This document shows positions 63,119-64,000 of a DNA stretch of 64,000 nt, in pieces; position 1 is the first letter of the stretch; each line of letters starts with the position of its first letter. Source of the stretch: Palsa-504 sp963744005 (GTDB taxonomy: Bacteria > Actinomycetota > Actinomycetes > Streptosporangiales > Streptosporangiaceae). The position numbers were made by a program, and so were the translations under genes. The DNA is taken from the NCBI GenBank assembly GCA_963744005.1, contig CAVURU010000003.1:124001-188000 (forward strand). Reading direction: 5' to 3'. The notes beneath the pieces are model-generated. The model did no database searches. It had not been told where the DNA came from and saw only the letters and a program-made list of their open reading frames with translations.

Positions 63119-63958
63119 TTATGCGCGCGGGCCCATCGCCGCGACGACCAGAGAGACGGTCGCGGCGATCTCGATAATCGCCCCCAGGACATCACCGGTG
63201 ATGCCGCCCAGGCGGGCGACCGCATGCCGCTCGACTGCGAAGCCGGCCAGCAGCCCGGCCGCGACCGCCAGCGGGAGCGACCAGCCGAGCGGCTCGCCTA
63301 GGACCGCCGCCGAGACGGCCACGGCGGTGGCCGCCGCGGCCAGCAGGGCCAGCGTGAGCACCGCCGGGATGACCGGGCGGACGGTCCCGGCCACCAGGAC
63401 GCCCAGGCCCTCCGGCCGGGCCGCGGGTACCCCGTGGCGGCAGGCCCACGTCAGGGCCAGCCGCCCGGTGACCGCGGCGGTGATCACCGCCGCCGGCCCG
63501 CGGCCGTCCCCGCTCGCCTCGGCGTGGGCGAGCGCCGCGACCTGGAGCAGCACGGTCAGCACCAGCGTCACCGTGCCGAACGGGCCGATGTCCGAGCGCC
63601 GCATGATGTCCAGGGCGGCCGCCCGGGGCTTGCCGCTGCCCAGGCCGTCGGCCAGGTCGGCCAGGCCGTCGAGGTGCAGGCCACGGGTCAGCAGGGCCAG
63701 GGCGATCACCGCCAGCACGGACCCGGTCAGCGGGCCCGCGCCGAGCGGGTGGTCGGCCGTGATCAGCACGGCCGCCGCGATGACCCCCAGGAGCAGGCCC
63801 ACCGCGGGAGCCCACGCCATGGCGGCCCCCGCCGTGGCCCGGGGGAGCGGCTCCGCGGGTCCTTCGGCGGCCGCGGCGCCGGCTCGCCGGCCCGCGGGGT
63901 AGCGCCAGGGGATGACGGTCAGCAGGGTCACCGACAGCCTCAGCCCGCTCCAGCTCAT
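63119..63958 (-). CDS. cobS: adenosylcobinamide-GDP ribazoletransferase (cobalamin-5'-phosphate synthase)
   Basis: 279 residues, integral membrane. Joins adenosylcobinamide-GDP to alpha-ribazole, the last assembly step of vitamin B12. Signature GLHLDGLADLADGLGSGKPRAAALDIMRRSDIGPFG holds the conserved acidic D-G-L-A-D-x-x-D and the G-x-x-G loop; AVITAAVTGRLALTWAC and several alanine-rich helices complete it. It is the only cobalamin gene in the window; others (cobU, cobT) probably lie beyond the right edge. ATG 63958 is 42 bases inside the edge. Confidence 0.95.
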   Translation of the reverse strand: MSWSGLRLSVTLLTVIPWRYPAGRRAGAAAAEGPAEPLPRATAGAAMAWAPAVGLLLGVIAAAVLITADHPLGAGPLTGSVLAVIALALLTRGLHLDGLADLADGLGSGKPRAAALDIMRRSDIGPFGTVTLVLTVLLQVAALAHAEASGDGRGPAAVITAAVTGRLALTWACRHGVPAARPEGLGVLVAGTVRPVIPAVLTLALLAAAATAVAVSAAVLGEPLGWSLPLAVAAGLLAGFAVERHAVARLGGITGDVLGAIIEIAATVSLVVAAMGPRA

Positions 63959-64000
63959 GGCGACGGAGCCTATCGGCCTGCCCGGTAAAGACGTAATATC

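Noticed and set aside
1..64000. tRNA, rRNA or riboswitch
   Set aside because: No cloverleaf, rRNA segment or recognised aptamer core was seen while reading both strands, including upstream of cobS and glnA; a covariance-model scan would be decisive.

Overview
The base composition (very high GC, G/C-ending codons in most genes) and the gene content (GlnE plus an adenylylatable type I glutamine synthetase, Lsr2, F420-type oxidoreductases, an ECF41 sigma factor, DUF3072, DUF4191, many STAND/LuxR ATPase regulators) point to a filamentous actinomycete. A lineage near Streptosporangiales or Treboniales is my inference; nothing in the window names the species.

Layout. 1-22.3 kb: the 3' part of glnE, then mostly metabolic and regulatory genes (AraC regulator, a 14-blade STAND-WD40 ATPase, F420-dependent oxidoreductase, CoA transferase, acetyltransferases, SDR, succinate-semialdehyde dehydrogenase, a MalT-like LuxR regulator, a 14-TM MFS exporter). 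22.3-31.05 kb: a putative genomic island (isochorismatase, VOC protein, LuxR-type ATPase regulator, MFS transporter, decayed HAD and DUF1206 genes, TetR, Hsp20, integrase fragment) bounded by an 18-bp direct repeat that is the 3' end of glnA. 31-47.8 kb: a housekeeping core: glnA, RDD protein, DUF4191, lipA, lipB, an ECF41 sigma factor operon, the E2 and E3 of 2-oxoacid dehydrogenase complexes, and pepA. LipA/LipB make the lipoyl group used by the E2 that E3 re-oxidises. 47.8-62.9 kb: accessory genes (ChrB-like protein with a COG4280 membrane protein, a two-component system with an ABC exporter, peptidase E, a beta-helix membrane protein, an Rhs toxin with candidate immunity protein, a free-standing LigD phosphoesterase domain, Lsr2). 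63.1-64 kb: cobS.

Main discovery candidate: the glnA-associated island. The bases ACGTCGTAGTACAGCTCG lie at 31036-31053 (codons for the last residues of GlnA) and again, in the same orientation, at 22335-22352, where they encode an orphan C-terminal tail ending in a stop. A tyrosine-integrase catalytic fragment ends 31 bases from the glnA stop, inside the interval. This is the classic layout of an element integrated into the 3' end of a host gene that rebuilds that gene end.

A second strong signal is an exact TGTCACA-N16-CGTC promoter in front of the epimerase-ECF41 operon, matching the published ECF41 consensus.

Caution: at least eight single-base frameshifts interrupt otherwise well-conserved genes (lipA, the STAND-WD40 gene, the Rhs gene, a serine hydrolase, a prenyltransferase-fold gene), mostly in short G/C runs. 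Because lipA is normally indispensable, I suspect residual sequencing indels rather than real decay for many of them. No rRNA, tRNA or CRISPR array was seen.
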